Source of the DNA: an uncultured Gammaproteobacteria bacterium
GTDB lineage: Bacteria; Pseudomonadota; Gammaproteobacteria; HK1
Assembly (NCBI GenBank): GCA_947258715.1
Contig: CAMYJH010000011.1
Location: 37,762 to 101,761 of the forward strand
Length of the DNA: 64,000 bases
Reading direction: 5' to 3'
Shown here: positions 63,170-64,000 of the stretch, piece by piece
How positions within the stretch are numbered: position 1 is the stretch's first letter
How the letters are laid out: every line of letters starts with the position of its first letter
Notes under the pieces: generated by a model
Told to the model about the DNA's origin: nothing
Seen by the model: only the letters and a program-made list of their open reading frames with translations
Databases searched by the model: none
Program-made: the position numbers and the translations under genes

Positions 63170-64000
63170 TTTGCTATTTCTCCTTCAGCTCCGGACCGGC
63201 AGCTCTGGGCGGCGAAGTAGGCGGCGAGATGATTGATGTCTGGGTCGCTCAGCCCCCTCGAGACGCCCGCCATCATCGGGTCCTTGCGCAGGCCTGCCCT
63301 GAAAGCCTTGAGCACGTTCACGAGGTAGCCCGGCTTCTGGCCTGCAATGCGCGGCCAAGCGGGGTTGCTCGGGATGCCGGTCTTACCGTGACAGCTCACG
63401 CAATTACTATCCGCCAGGGCCTGGCCCGCGGCAACGTCACCGACCTGCGCCGTGCTTGGCGTCCCGTTACAGCTCAAGCCCGCGTAATAGGCCGCCAAAT
63501 TCTGGATATCGGAATCGCTCAGCGCTTGGGCCAACGGCGTCATCGCCACGTCTATCTGGTCACCGGACTTGTACGCTGCGAGTATGCGCGCGAGATATGC
63601 GGCGTTCTGGCCGGCCAGACTCGGCCACGTATCGTTGGGACTGATCCCTTTCGCCCCGTGACAGCTGGCGCAACTGGCTGCGTGTGTCCTGCTTCCTGCT
63701 TCAGCATCGCCGGCCACTATTACCGGAACGCCCGCAATCTTAGGCGCATGCGGGTTGTGGCAAACGACGCACTGCTGGTTTTTCGCGTGCTGAGCGACCA
63801 CGACTTGCGGCTGCAGCCGGGGCCGCTCCGGCATGGCTTCATGGCACAGGCTGCAAAGCTTTACCGTCTCGGTCGGGATCGGCAGCTTTTCGCTCTCCGG
63901 ATGACCCTTGGCCGGGCCGTGACAGGTTTCGCACATCACCGTCTTGTGGTTATTGGCCGACCACTGTGCGCTCCGTTCGACATGGCACGGCTGGCAATAG
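63166..64000 (-). CDS. Multiheme cytochrome c, C-terminal part (5' end outside window)
   Basis: The frame is open to the right edge; the start and signal lie beyond. The visible part has six heme sites: CQPCH, CETCH, CSLCH and CVVCH in a compact multiheme region, then two c4-like modules with CASCH and CVSCH, each with WPSLAGQ/WPRIAGQ and LAAYYA-type helices. So it joins a NrfH/NapC-like or octaheme-type front to c4-type modules. It is the first gene seen in the cytochrome-nrfC-nrfD operon. Confidence 0.87.
   Translation of the reverse strand, partial: YCQPCHVERSAQWSANNHKTVMCETCHGPAKGHPESEKLPIPTETVKLCSLCHEAMPERPRLQPQVVVAQHAKNQQCVVCHNPHAPKIAGVPVIVAGDAEAGSRTHAASCASCHGAKGISPNDTWPSLAGQNAAYLARILAAYKSGDQIDVAMTPLAQALSDSDIQNLAAYYAGLSCNGTPSTAQVGDVAAGQALADSNCVSCHGKTGIPSNPAWPRIAGQKPGYLVNVLKAFRAGLRKDPMMAGVSRGLSDPDINHLAAYFAAQSCRSGAEGEIAK

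Overview
The window comes from a GC-rich proteobacterium, most likely a gammaproteobacterium. This rests on a gammaproteobacterial-type GshA, a YcgL-domain protein (a family essentially confined to that class), a CRP/Vfr-type regulator and a System I (Ccm) cytochrome c maturation cluster. Genes are dense and mostly in short overlapping operons. No tRNA, rRNA or CRISPR was recognised. At the edges, an E2 acyltransferase is cut at the left and a multiheme cytochrome c is cut at the right.

Region 1 (1-23.8 kb) is mainly core chromosome: E2 acyltransferase end, sirtuin deacylase, hot-dog thioesterase, the complete ccmABCDEFGH run (no ccmI), a DXR-like oxidoreductase, a class III nucleotide cyclase, two tandem DMT exporters, gshA, a DapA-family lyase, a glutathionyl-hydroquinone reductase, an M20 amidohydrolase, a TraB/GumN protein, a SpoIIE-type phosphatase, YcgL, a CRP-like regulator and a DUF547 protein. 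Region 2 (23.8-34 kb) holds thiC, an HD protein, DinB, an MBL-like protein, betaine aldehyde dehydrogenase and a creatinase-like M24 protein. It carries unusual repeat elements built on (GTGATGC)n, placed exactly at gene ends. Region 3 (34-44.3 kb) is a metal and redox block: YncE-like propeller, cytochrome c lipoprotein, DUF302, His-rich monoheme cytochrome, DUF2933, a copper P-type ATPase, an orphan Rieske protein, CcdA, a SCO protein, a TlpA-like thioredoxin and a DsbA-like protein. Region 4 (44.5-51 kb) has a methyltransferase, an orphan CoxL-like molybdoprotein and a ThDP enzyme.

Region 5 (51-64 kb) is the most striking. It is a respiratory island carrying at least 25 c-type heme sites. 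It contains two tetraheme c4-like proteins and a membrane-anchored monoheme cytochrome. It also contains a decaheme cytochrome c fused to a cytochrome b domain (CbcL-like) and an NrfC/NrfD operon fed by a further multiheme cytochrome. Between them lie a decayed second nrfD, two decayed cytochrome genes with broken heme motifs, a UbiE-type quinone methyltransferase, and IS3, ISL3 and possible IS630 remnants. FNR/ANR-type palindromes sit upstream of the two cytochrome operons, one of them perfect. My reading is an anaerobically controlled quinone-to-periplasm electron pathway that has been duplicated and partly eroded. The Ccm cluster would supply its heme attachment. The terminal donor or acceptor cannot be told from the sequence.
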